Assembly (NCBI GenBank): GCA_965657495.1
Contig: CBFHPD010000140.1
Coordinates: forward strand, 1-17,616
Direction of reading: 5' to 3'
DNA from: JALQTD01 sp965657495
GTDB lineage: Bacteria > Bacteroidota > Bacteroidia > Flavobacteriales_D > Sanyastnellaceae
Length of the DNA stretch: 17,616 nucleotides
Every line of letters starts with the position of its first letter. Within the stretch, counting starts at the first letter, position 1. Below are positions 7,101-14,595 of the stretch, in pieces. Under the pieces are notes generated by a model, which was not told where the DNA came from, searched no databases, and saw only the letters and a list, made by a program, of their open reading frames with translations. Made by a program: the position numbers and the translations under genes.

Positions 7101-8357
7101 ATGGCTGAAATCATCCGGATGCCCAAACTGAGCGACACGATGACCGAAGGGGTCGTCGCCGCTTGGCATAAAAACATCGGCGATGCGGTCGAAAGCGGCG
7201 AGTTGCTCGCTGAAATCGAGACCGACAAAGCGACGATGGAATTTGAATCGTTCAACGACGGCGTGCTGCTGCACATCGGCGTTCCAGAAGGAGGTTCGGC
7301 TCCGGTCGACAGCATCCTTGCCATCGTCGGGGAGGACGGCGAAGACTTCTCGGCCCTGTTGAACGAGTCGGCCCCCGCCCCGGCAGCAGCAGCTCCTGCT
7401 CCAGAACCTGCGCCTGTCGCAGCTCCGGCTCCGGCCCCAGCTCCGGCACCTGTGGCCGCAGCAGCTCCGGCGCCCGCGGCTGTAGCGGCTCCCGCACCCG
7501 CCCCGGCGACCCAGGGCCGCATCAAGGCGTCCCCGCTCGCGAAGCGCCTCGCGGAGGAGCGTGGCATTCCGCTCGGCGTGGTTCCCGGAAGCGGCGAGTC
7601 CGGTCGGATTGTCAAACGTGACATCGAAGCGTTCGTGCCGGGAACGGCAGCCGCTGCGCCGGTGGCCATCGGAGAAGAGCGCTTCACCGAGGTGGCGGTC
7701 TCCCAAATGCGGAAGACCATTGCCCGCCGTTTGGCCGAAAGCAAGTTCACGGCTCCCCATTTCTACCTCTCGGTGTCCATCGACATGGATGCAGCGATGG
7801 CGGCGCGCAAGCAAATCAATGCCCTCCCCGATACGAAGGTGAGTTTCAACGACATGGTGGTCAAGGCCTCTGCGCTGGCGTTGAAGCAACACCCCGCGGT
7901 CAACAGCTCGTGGCTGGGCGACCGCATCCGTTACAACGAGCACGTCCACATCGGTGTGGCCGTCGCGGTGGAAGATGGCTTGCTCGTGCCGGTGGTGCGG
8001 CACACGGACACCTTGCCGCTCACCGCCATTGGCGCGCAAGTGAAGGATTTCGCAGGCAAGGCACGCGACAAGAAATTGCAACCGAGCGACTGGGAAGGCA
8101 ACACCTTCACCATCTCGAATTTGGGCATGTTTGGCATTGAGGAATTCACCGCCATCATCAACCCGCCCGATGCCTGCATCTTGGCTGTGGGCGGCATCCA
8201 GCAGGTTCCCGTCGTGAAGGACGGGGCCGTGGTGCCCGGCAACGTGATGAAGGTGACGTTGAGCTGCGACCACCGCGTGGTGGATGGCGCGACGGGTGCG
8301 GCCTTCTTGCAAACCTTGAAAACGTTCCTCGAGAACCCGGTCACGATGTTGGCCTGA
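7101..8357 (+). CDS. pdhC: Dihydrolipoamide acetyltransferase (E2) of pyruvate dehydrogenase
   Basis: E2 transfers the acetyl group from its lipoyl arm to CoA and forms the core of the complex. The 418-residue product shows one N-terminal lipoyl domain (about 1-85; lipoylated Lys43 in EIETDKATMEFES) and an Ala/Pro-rich flexible linker (about 91-136). Next come a peripheral-subunit-binding domain (about 139-177, IKASPLAKRLAEERGI and GRIVKRDIEAF) and the acyltransferase domain (about 190-418) with catalytic His391 and Asp395 in CDHRVVDGA. Only one lipoyl domain is present; many E2s have one to three. It is 38 bp behind pdhA with no promoter motif or terminator between, so the two are probably co-transcribed, and a hairpin terminator closes the unit. 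Substrate assignment rests on pdhA being the neighbour. Confidence 0.94.
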   Translation: MAEIIRMPKLSDTMTEGVVAAWHKNIGDAVESGELLAEIETDKATMEFESFNDGVLLHIGVPEGGSAPVDSILAIVGEDGEDFSALLNESAPAPAAAAPAPEPAPVAAPAPAPAPAPVAAAAPAPAAVAAPAPAPATQGRIKASPLAKRLAEERGIPLGVVPGSGESGRIVKRDIEAFVPGTAAAAPVAIGEERFTEVAVSQMRKTIARRLAESKFTAPHFYLSVSIDMDAAMAARKQINALPDTKVSFNDMVVKASALALKQHPAVNSSWLGDRIRYNEHVHIGVAVAVEDGLLVPVVRHTDTLPLTAIGAQVKDFAGKARDKKLQPSDWEGNTFTISNLGMFGIEEFTAIINPPDACILAVGGIQQVPVVKDGAVVPGNVMKVTLSCDHRVVDGATGAAFLQTLKTFLENPVTMLA

Positions 8358-8379
8358 TTTTAACCGAGTAAATTTTTTG

Positions 8380-8415
8380 CACAGCCGCTCCGTTTCGGGG
8401 CGGCTGTGTTGTTTT
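8380..8415 (+). terminator. Rho-independent terminator after pdhC
   Basis: Arms CACAGCCGCTCC (8380-8391) and GGGGCGGCTGTG (8397-8408) pair over 12 bp with one T-G wobble around the loop GTTTC, followed by TTGTTTT. A T run upstream (8373-8378) gives a poorer T tract for the opposite strand. It lies 23 bp past the pdhC stop and insulates pdhA-pdhC from recG. It is the only strong terminator in the window. Confidence 0.85.
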
Positions 8416-8446
8416 CACGGGGCACGTAGACGACCTTGCGGATGCA

Positions 8447-10552
8447 ATGCCAACGGTTCAGCTCGATACTCCGATTGAATTTGTGAAAGGCGTCGGTCCC
8501 CAACGTGCCGATTTTTTGCGCGCGGAGTTGGGCATCCACACGGCCGGGGATTTGATTGAGCACGTGCCGTTTCGTTACGAAGACCGCTCGCGGTTTGTCC
8601 GCGTGGCCGAGATCAATTCCGACGCGGCGGCTATCCAATTGCAAGGCGTCATCAGCAAGGTAGCTGAGGTGCCGAGCAAGCGCGGCAAGCGCATTGTGGC
8701 CCAGTTCCAGGACGAAACCGGAGCGCTCGAGCTGGTGTGGTTCAAGGGCGGCCGGTGGATCGTGGCGCAACTGCCGGTCAACCAGCAGGTGGTCATCTTC
8801 GGTAAACCCGCGCGGTTTGGCGGCAAGTGGAACATCGCGCACCCGGAGGTGGAGCGCCTCGACACGTTCCAGACCCGGAAGGGACTCGGGCTGCAGCCGG
8901 TGTATTCCACGACGGAGAAGCTGACGAACCGGGGGCTGGGATCGGCTGGGTTGGCGCGCCTCATCCGCGCGGTTTTGGGCCAAAACGCTTTCGAAATCCC
9001 CGAGACGCTCCCGCCCCACCTCCTCGACGAGCTCCGCATGCCCGGCCGGGACGCGGCCTTCCGCACGGTCCACGCCCCGGCCGACGCCACCGCCGCCGAG
9101 CGCGCGCGCAACCGCTTGAAGTTCGAGGAACTGCTGTACCTCCAGCTCATCCTCGTTCGGAAGAAACAAGCCACGACAGTGGGGCAACCCGGGGTGCGCT
9201 TCACGGCCGTGGGCGACCGGTTCAATGCGTTTTACTCGGAACATTTGCCCTTCGAACTCACGGGCGCCCAAAAGCGCGTGATGCGCGAAATCCGTGCGGA
9301 CACGAACACCGGCTGGCACATGAACCGCCTCCTGCAAGGGGATGTGGGCAGTGGGAAGACCGTGGTTTCGCTGCTGACTGCGCTGTTGGCCATCGACAAC
9401 GGCTACCAAGCGTGCGTCATGGCGCCGACCGAGATCTTGGCCACGCAGCACTACTTCGGCTTCAAGGAGTTGCTGGCGAAAATGGACGTGCGGGTGGAGC
9501 TGCTCACGGGCTCGGTCAAGGCGGTGGACCGGAAGCCGATCCTCGAAGGGCTGGCGAGCGGGGAAGTCCACATCCTCGTCGGGACGCACGCGCTCATCGA
9601 GCCGGGGGTGAAGTTCAAGGCGTTGGGGTTGGCCGTGATCGATGAGCAACACCGGTTTGGGGTGCAGCAGCGGGCGAAGCTCTGGGCGAAGGGTTCGCCA
9701 CCGCCGCATGTTTTGGTCATGACGGCGACCCCCATTCCCCGGACGCTGGCGATGACGGCATACGGCGACCTCGATGTGAGCGTCATCGATGAACTGCCGC
9801 CGGGACGCAAGCCCATCCGGACCGTGCACCGCACCGATGCCGCGCGCCTCCGGGTGCAGCAGTTCATGGCCGATGAGATCGCCCTCGGCCGGCAGGTGTA
9901 CGTGGTGTATCCGCTCATCGAGGAGAGCGCGACGCTGGATCACAAGGACTTGATGGACGGCTACGAGAGCCTGTCGCGCCGCTTCCCCGTGCCGGATTAC
10001 CGGTTGAGCATTGTGCACGGACGGATGCGGCCGGAGGATAAGGAGTTGGAAATGCGCCGCTTTGCTGAGGGGCAAGCCCAAATCCTGGTCGCCACCACCG
10101 TCATTGAGGTCGGCGTCAACGTCCCCAACGCCTCGGTCATGGTCATCGAGTCAGCGGAGCGCTTCGGTCTCGCGCAGCTCCACCAGCTCCGAGGCCGGGT
10201 GGGGCGCGGTGCCGAGCAGAGCTACTGCATCTTGATGACCAAGGACGAGTTGAGCAAGGACGGCGCTTTGCGGATGGAGACGATGTGCCGAACCAATGAC
10301 GGGTTTGAGATTGCCGAGGTGGATTTGCAGTTGCGCGGGCCGGGCGACCTCATGGGCACGCAGCAGTCGGGGGTGCCGGATTTGAAGATGGCGGATTTGA
10401 TGCGCGATCGGGAGGTGCTGACGGCCGCGCGGTACATCGCGACCCGGGTGCTCGAGGAGGACCCCGGGCTGGAGCAGCCGCAGCATGCTATCCTCAATCG
10501 GGAGTTGAAACGTGCGGCGGCGGGGCGGCCGGATTGGAGCCGGATTTCCTGA
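8447..10552 (+). CDS. recG: RecG, ATP-dependent DNA helicase
   Basis: RecG is a monomeric superfamily 2 double-strand DNA translocase that regresses stalled replication forks and branch-migrates Holliday junctions and R-loops. The 701-residue product has the expected length and order. An N-terminal wedge/OB-fold region comes first (about 1-240, beginning TPIEFVKGVGPQRADFLRAELGI). The helicase core follows, with Walker A GDVGSGKT (298-305), motif II DEQH (399-402) followed by RFGVQQR, motif III TATPIPRTLA, and the C-terminal motifs TTVIEVGVNVPNASVMVIE and QLRGRVGRG. The TRG-like and C-terminal segment GPGDLMGTQQSGVPDL is also typical. The ATG at 8447 is favoured because it gives the normal short N-terminus. 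No TAnnTTTG box was found in the 31 bp after the terminator, so its promoter is unclear. A gene of unknown function starts 10 bp downstream, probably in the same transcript. Confidence 0.97.
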   Translation: MPTVQLDTPIEFVKGVGPQRADFLRAELGIHTAGDLIEHVPFRYEDRSRFVRVAEINSDAAAIQLQGVISKVAEVPSKRGKRIVAQFQDETGALELVWFKGGRWIVAQLPVNQQVVIFGKPARFGGKWNIAHPEVERLDTFQTRKGLGLQPVYSTTEKLTNRGLGSAGLARLIRAVLGQNAFEIPETLPPHLLDELRMPGRDAAFRTVHAPADATAAERARNRLKFEELLYLQLILVRKKQATTVGQPGVRFTAVGDRFNAFYSEHLPFELTGAQKRVMREIRADTNTGWHMNRLLQGDVGSGKTVVSLLTALLAIDNGYQACVMAPTEILATQHYFGFKELLAKMDVRVELLTGSVKAVDRKPILEGLASGEVHILVGTHALIEPGVKFKALGLAVIDEQHRFGVQQRAKLWAKGSPPPHVLVMTATPIPRTLAMTAYGDLDVSVIDELPPGRKPIRTVHRTDAARLRVQQFMADEIALGRQVYVVYPLIEESATLDHKDLMDGYESLSRRFPVPDYRLSIVHGRMRPEDKELEMRRFAEGQAQILVATTVIEVGVNVPNASVMVIESAERFGLAQLHQLRGRVGRGAEQSYCILMTKDELSKDGALRMETMCRTNDGFEIAEVDLQLRGPGDLMGTQQSGVPDLKMADLMRDREVLTAARYIATRVLEEDPGLEQPQHAILNRELKRAAAGRPDWSRIS

Positions 10553-10562
10553 ACTTGGTGGC

Positions 10563-12347
10563 ATGAATGCGGAATGGAAAGGATGGGCGTTGGGAGCGGT
10601 GGTGGCGGTGTTCGCTGCGGTGACGGCGTTTTTGGTGGTGCCGGCTGCGGAGGGGGAGGACTGGGATCCGTTGGAGGTCGCGGGGCCGGAGTGGGAGGGG
10701 TGGACGCGTTGGGAGGGGCGGGCTGCACGGCCGTGGGGCGTGGAGTGGGTGATGCGGTTTGAGGCGGATTCGGCGTGGGTGATGGTGGCGCCGGCGGAGC
10801 CAGAAGGGGATGAGGGCTGGGAGGCGGCTGAGCGGGGCTGGTGGGCGGCGAATGCGGCGGGGCGCGCGTTGTGGGGCGGGGGTGCGGTGGACGGGGCGTT
10901 GCGCGCGGCATGGCATCCGCAGCGGCATGGCGTGACGGAGTTGGAGCGGCGGGATGGGGAGGTGTGGAGCACGTTCCGGGCGGTGGACCTGGAGGGGAAG
11001 GCGCGGCCAGAGCATGTGACGTCGTTTGGGGCGGAGCTTGCGGGCGCGGAGTTGCCGGCGTCCTGGGCGGCTTGGCAGGCAGCGGTCCGTTCAGGCCAAA
11101 TCCCCAACCTCCTCACCGCCCGAGCCTCCCGCTTGGCCCCCACTCAGGCCCACCCCGCTCTCTGTGGCCGCGGCAACGGCACCACCCTCCAACTCGAGCG
11201 CCAAAACGGCGACTTCCTGACCTGCTACGGCTGGTCCGACAGCACCGGCATCTCCGCCGAATGGCGCGCCCGCGGCGCCGACTGGACCGATTCCATCCCC
11301 TGGGCACGCCCTACCCCCGACGGCCTCCTCCTCGGCCGCGGCGACTGGTCCACCCCGCCGATGCCAGCCCCCACCGCCCGCCCCGCCGTCGACGCCTGGA
11401 CCTGGGCCCCCGAGTCCGGCTACGCCGAAGCGGTCCGCATCGGTCCCGGCCGCCTCGCCTGGTCCCACCGCCCCCACGCCGCCACGCCCCACGCCGCTGC
11501 CGCCCATCAGCACACCGCCGCCCCACAGCCCGCCCCGCCCCACCCCACAGCACCCCCCGCCACCGCCCGCCCCCTCGGCGAGGTCCGCAACCACCGCACC
11601 GGCAAGCCCCTTGCAATCCGCCTCGAATCCGGCACCGTCAAGGCCTACGAAGGCGGCCGCGAAATTTGGTCCGTTCCCATCGAAGGCGACCTCCTCGGCA
11701 CCGCCCACGAAGTCGACCTCTACCGCAACGGCAAGTACCAATGCGCCTTCGCCACCACCCGGGGCGTCCACCTCATCGACGTCCTCGGCCGCGAAGTCAA
11801 GGGCTTCCCCGTGAAGCCCCGCCAAGGCGTTTCCGCGTGGCTCCTCGCCGACTACGACCGCAACCGCAAATACCGCTTCCTCATCGCCACCGGCGACGGC
11901 CAGCTCCTGAATTACCGCGAAGAAGGGCAGGTCACCCCGGGGTGGACGTTCAAGCCGACCGGGACGCCCATTGCCCATTTGGCCCACCTCCGCGTCGGTT
12001 CCAAGGACTACCTCTACGCCGGCCAAACCGACCAACACGTCCGCCTCCTCAGCCGCACCGGCAGCGACCGCGCCACGACTCCGGTCCAAGTTCCCGGCGA
12101 ACCCGCCTTCCGCCTCGGTGGCAGCATCGCCGAAAGCACGGTGCTGTACATCGGCGCCGACGGCTGGGTCGAAGAGCGCACCTTCGGCAACAACGAGCCC
12201 GTGGGCATGACCCGCCGCACGCAGGGCACGCGCGTCACCGTCGAAGACGCCGATCGCGATGGCAAACCGGAAATTGAAGTTTGGGACGCAGCAGGCAATC
12301 GCACCCGTTGGGACCACCGCAACGAGCCGCTCGAACCCTACGAGTGA
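10563..12347 (+). CDS. Unknown membrane-anchored protein with propeller-like C-terminal half
   Basis: I do not recognise a named family. The 594-residue product has a single N-terminal membrane segment (about 8-27, ALGAVVAVFAAVTAFLVV), which could be an anchor or uncleaved signal. An acidic/Trp-rich region follows (about 28-300), then a His/Pro/Ala low-complexity linker (about 302-336). The C-terminal half (about 340-594) has repeats such as YDRNRKYRFLIATGDGQLLNY, LYRNGKYQCAFATTRGVHLIDVLGREVKGF and DADRDGKPEIEVWDAAGNR, which look like blades of a PQQ/VCBS-type beta-propeller. The ATG at 10563 is chosen over a GTG at 10512 inside recG because it begins right at the membrane segment. It lies 10 bp after recG and its stop abuts the stop of the opposing acyl-CoA dehydrogenase gene. 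Codon third positions switch from G to C near 11095. Function is unknown; an envelope role is inferred. Confidence 0.8.
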   Translation: MNAEWKGWALGAVVAVFAAVTAFLVVPAAEGEDWDPLEVAGPEWEGWTRWEGRAARPWGVEWVMRFEADSAWVMVAPAEPEGDEGWEAAERGWWAANAAGRALWGGGAVDGALRAAWHPQRHGVTELERRDGEVWSTFRAVDLEGKARPEHVTSFGAELAGAELPASWAAWQAAVRSGQIPNLLTARASRLAPTQAHPALCGRGNGTTLQLERQNGDFLTCYGWSDSTGISAEWRARGADWTDSIPWARPTPDGLLLGRGDWSTPPMPAPTARPAVDAWTWAPESGYAEAVRIGPGRLAWSHRPHAATPHAAAAHQHTAAPQPAPPHPTAPPATARPLGEVRNHRTGKPLAIRLESGTVKAYEGGREIWSVPIEGDLLGTAHEVDLYRNGKYQCAFATTRGVHLIDVLGREVKGFPVKPRQGVSAWLLADYDRNRKYRFLIATGDGQLLNYREEGQVTPGWTFKPTGTPIAHLAHLRVGSKDYLYAGQTDQHVRLLSRTGSDRATTPVQVPGEPAFRLGGSIAESTVLYIGADGWVEERTFGNNEPVGMTRRTQGTRVTVEDADRDGKPEIEVWDAAGNRTRWDHRNEPLEPYE

Positions 12348-13487
12348 TCAGCTCAAGACCGACCGGCTGATGACGATTTTCTGCACCTCAGAAGTGCCCT
12401 CGTAAATCTGCGTGATCTTCGCGTCGCGCATGAGTCGTTCGACGTGGTATTCCTTCACGAAGCCGTATCCGCCGTGGATTTGGACCGCTTCGACCGTCTG
12501 CTTCATCGCGACTTCAGAAGCGTACAACTTCGCCATGCTCGAGGCCAAATCGTAATCCTCGCCCTGGTCCTTCAACCAAGCGGATTTCAACACGAGCAAG
12601 CGCGCCGCCTCAATCTGCGTAGCCATGTCGGCCAGCTTGAAGGCGATGGCTTGGTGGCGGCTGATTTCCTTCCCGAACGCTTTGCGCTCTTTTGAGTAGG
12701 CCAAAGCCAATTCGTACGCACCCGACGCAATGCCCAAGGCCTGCGCAGCGATGCCAATGCGGCCGCCGGAGAGGGTCTTCATGGCGAACTTGAAGCCGAA
12801 GCCGTCTTCGCCAATGCGGTTTTCCTTCGGCACCTTGACGTCGTTGAACATCAACGTGTGGGTGTCGGATCCGCGGATGCCGAGCTTGTCCTCCTTCGCG
12901 CCCACGATGAAGCCGGGCATGTCGCGTTCCACGATGAGGGCGTTGATGCCGCGGTGGCCTTTTTCGGTGTCGGTTTGGGCGATGACGAGGTAGGTGGAGG
13001 CGGTGCTGCCGTTCGTGATCCAGTTCTTCGTGCCGTTCAGGAGGTAGTGGTCCCCCATGTCGATGGCCGTGGTCCGCTGGGAGGTGGCGTCGGATCCGGC
13101 TTCGGGCTCGCTGAGGCAGAAGGCCCCGATTTTTTGGCCTGAAGCAAGCGGAACAAGGTATTTCTGCTTCTGCTCCTCGGTGCCATAGGCCTGCAATCCA
13201 TAGCAAACCAGCGAGTTGTTGACGCTCATGCACACGCTCGCCGACGCGTCCACTTTCGAAATCTCCTCCATCGCCAGCGCGTACGAGACCGTGTCCATGC
13301 CGGAGCCGCCGTATTGCGGTTCGACCATCATGCCCATGAAACCGAGCTCGCCGAGCTGTTTGATTTCTTCGGCGGGGAATCGTTGGTCCCGATCGCGCTC
13401 GATCACGCCGGGTTTGAGTACATTTTGGGCAAAATCGCGGGCGGCGTCGCGCACGGCGATTTGTTCTTCGGTGAGTTGCAGGTTCAT
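12348..13487 (-). CDS. Acyl-CoA dehydrogenase, short-chain (butyryl-CoA) type
   Basis: An FAD flavoenzyme of the acyl-CoA dehydrogenase family introduces the trans-2 double bond into acyl-CoA, passing electrons to ETF. The 379-residue length is standard. The N-terminal helical domain is followed by the signature AFCLSEPEAGSDA (about 123-135) and the strand domain NGTKNWITNG. The C-terminal helices carry YSKERKAFGKEI, the signature QIHGGYGFVKEYHVERLMRDAKI, and catalytic Glu363 in QIYEGTSEVQ. Glu in this position and the overall sequence resemble short-chain/butyryl-CoA dehydrogenases rather than isovaleryl- or long-chain enzymes, but chain-length preference is not certain. It could serve fatty-acid or branched amino-acid breakdown. 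It has its own promoter motif (13524-13531) in the spacer shared with anmK, and its stop abuts the stop of the opposing gene at TGATCA (12345-12350). Confidence 0.94.
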   Translation of the reverse strand: MNLQLTEEQIAVRDAARDFAQNVLKPGVIERDRDQRFPAEEIKQLGELGFMGMMVEPQYGGSGMDTVSYALAMEEISKVDASASVCMSVNNSLVCYGLQAYGTEEQKQKYLVPLASGQKIGAFCLSEPEAGSDATSQRTTAIDMGDHYLLNGTKNWITNGSTASTYLVIAQTDTEKGHRGINALIVERDMPGFIVGAKEDKLGIRGSDTHTLMFNDVKVPKENRIGEDGFGFKFAMKTLSGGRIGIAAQALGIASGAYELALAYSKERKAFGKEISRHQAIAFKLADMATQIEAARLLVLKSAWLKDQGEDYDLASSMAKLYASEVAMKQTVEAVQIHGGYGFVKEYHVERLMRDAKITQIYEGTSEVQKIVISRSVLS

Positions 13488-13523
13488 TGCCTTCTCGTTG
13501 ATGTTAACAAATCCGTTCGGTTG

Positions 13524-13531
13524 CGAAGATA
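13524..13531 (-). promoter_or_regulatory. -7 element of the acyl-CoA dehydrogenase promoter
   Basis: The minus strand reads TATCTTCG, the TAnnTTCG variant of the Bacteroidota -7 box. A TTG (13549-13551 on the complement) lies 17 bp upstream, a plausible -33 element. The leader to the ATG at 13487 would be about 30 nt. The -33 site abuts the anmK start codon on the other strand, so the two genes cannot be transcribed from this spacer without steric competition. Confidence 0.55.
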
Positions 13532-13554
13532 GCGCCCCTCCGACCGTTCAAGGC

Positions 13555-14595
13555 ATGCAGCTTCCAGAATCCGTCCCCACACGTCCCCAAACCGTCATCG
13601 GCCTCATGAGCGGGACTTCCCTCGACGGCCTCGACATCGCGACATCGCGGTTCGCTCGCACGGCCGGCGGAGGGCTCGATGCGGAGCTCCTCACGGTTCG
13701 CACGGAGCCGTTTCCGTCGGATTTGCGCTCCCGGCTTGAGGCGCTCTACGAAGCGGACGCCCGCGAGTGGGTGGCGGCGGCGGCGGCGTTTTCGACGTGG
13801 TGTGGCGAGGCGATTCAGGGGATGTCGGCGGACTTGGTGGGCTTCCACGGCCAAACCGTCTTCCATGCCCCCCACCTCGGCCACACCGGTCAGCTCGCGT
13901 CCGGTGCCCACCTCCACGCTGCATGCGGCCTGCCCGTGGTTTGCGACTTCCGCAGCCTCGACGTGGCCCTCGGCGGCCAAGGCGCGCCCCTCGTTCCGGT
14001 CGCGGATGCGTGGCTCTACCCGGAAGCGGAAGTGGCCATCAACCTCGGCGGCATCGCGAACATCAGCACGCCCGAAGGCGCTTGGGACATCGTGCCGTGC
14101 AACTTGCTGCTGAACCGCCTCGCCGAGCGGGAAGGCGAACGGTACGACCGCGGCGGCCAGCGCGCCGCTCGCGGCCGGCCCCTTCCCGCCCTCGCCCAAG
14201 CCCTCGGCGAAGTTCCTTACCTCGCCCGACCCACCCCGAAGAGCCTCGGCCGCGAGGAGGTGGACGCCTGGTGGTGGCCCCTCATCGAGCGGCATGCTGA
14301 TGCGCCCACCGATGACCTGCTGGCCACCGTTACCGCCCACATCGCCGAAGCCGTGCGCGCTGCGGCGAAGGGGCGGAGGGCCTTGGTGACCGGTGGAGGT
14401 GCTTGGAATGCCACGCTCATGCAGGGGTTGGAGCATGTGCTGCCCGCATCGCCCGAGCTCATTGATGGCAAGGAGGCCCATGCCTTTGCGCTGCTCGCAT
14501 GGCTCCGTGTGCACGGGGTGCCGAACACGTGGGCGAGGGTGACAGGGGCGGCGCGGGATGCCGTTGGCGGGGCGCTGTACGGGGTTTGGCCTTAA
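13555..14595 (+). CDS. anmK: AnmK, anhydro-N-acetylmuramic acid kinase
   Basis: AnmK cleaves and phosphorylates 1,6-anhydro-MurNAc to MurNAc-6-phosphate in cytosolic peptidoglycan recycling. The 346-residue product (starting MQLPESV) has the phosphate-binding GLMSGTSLDGLD (residues 16-27) and GFHGQTVFHAP. QLASGAHLHAACGLPVVCDFRSLDVALGGQGAPLVP is the long family signature, followed by INLGGIANIS, then VTGGGAWN (278-285) and IDGKEAHAFALLAWLRV. The Asp/Pro-Cys-Asn segment reads WDIVPCNLLLN. The frame stays open 339 bp upstream, but that stretch is antisense to the acyl-CoA dehydrogenase; the ATG at 13555 is the first that fits the family. I see no -7 box for it in the 67-bp spacer. Its stop overlaps by 4 nt (TTAA) the stop of the convergent secreted-protein gene. 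It is slightly shorter than gammaproteobacterial AnmK (about 370). Confidence 0.93.
   Translation: MQLPESVPTRPQTVIGLMSGTSLDGLDIATSRFARTAGGGLDAELLTVRTEPFPSDLRSRLEALYEADAREWVAAAAAFSTWCGEAIQGMSADLVGFHGQTVFHAPHLGHTGQLASGAHLHAACGLPVVCDFRSLDVALGGQGAPLVPVADAWLYPEAEVAINLGGIANISTPEGAWDIVPCNLLLNRLAEREGERYDRGGQRAARGRPLPALAQALGEVPYLARPTPKSLGREEVDAWWWPLIERHADAPTDDLLATVTAHIAEAVRAAAKGRRALVTGGGAWNATLMQGLEHVLPASPELIDGKEAHAFALLAWLRVHGVPNTWARVTGAARDAVGGALYGVWP

Noticed and set aside
7381..7515. Repeated GCTCC/GGCTCCGGC units in pdhC as a DNA repeat or recombination site.
   Set aside because: They encode the Ala/Pro-rich linker normal for E2 proteins; the DNA repetition follows from the peptide.
8360..10081. 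A 573-codon open frame on the minus strand opposite recG.
   Set aside because: recG is certain from its helicase motifs, and the antisense product has no domain and the composition of a reverse-complement shadow.
10871..10900. G-run cluster as a possible G-quadruplex.
   Set aside because: Only three runs of three or more G are close together, so a canonical four-run structure is not supported; the region is simply G-rich throughout.
10841..12277. A 478-codon forward frame overlapping the unknown gene.
   Set aside because: Its translation is almost entirely Arg, Pro, Gly and His, typical of an off-frame reading of C-rich DNA; the chosen frame has a membrane helix and ordered repeats.
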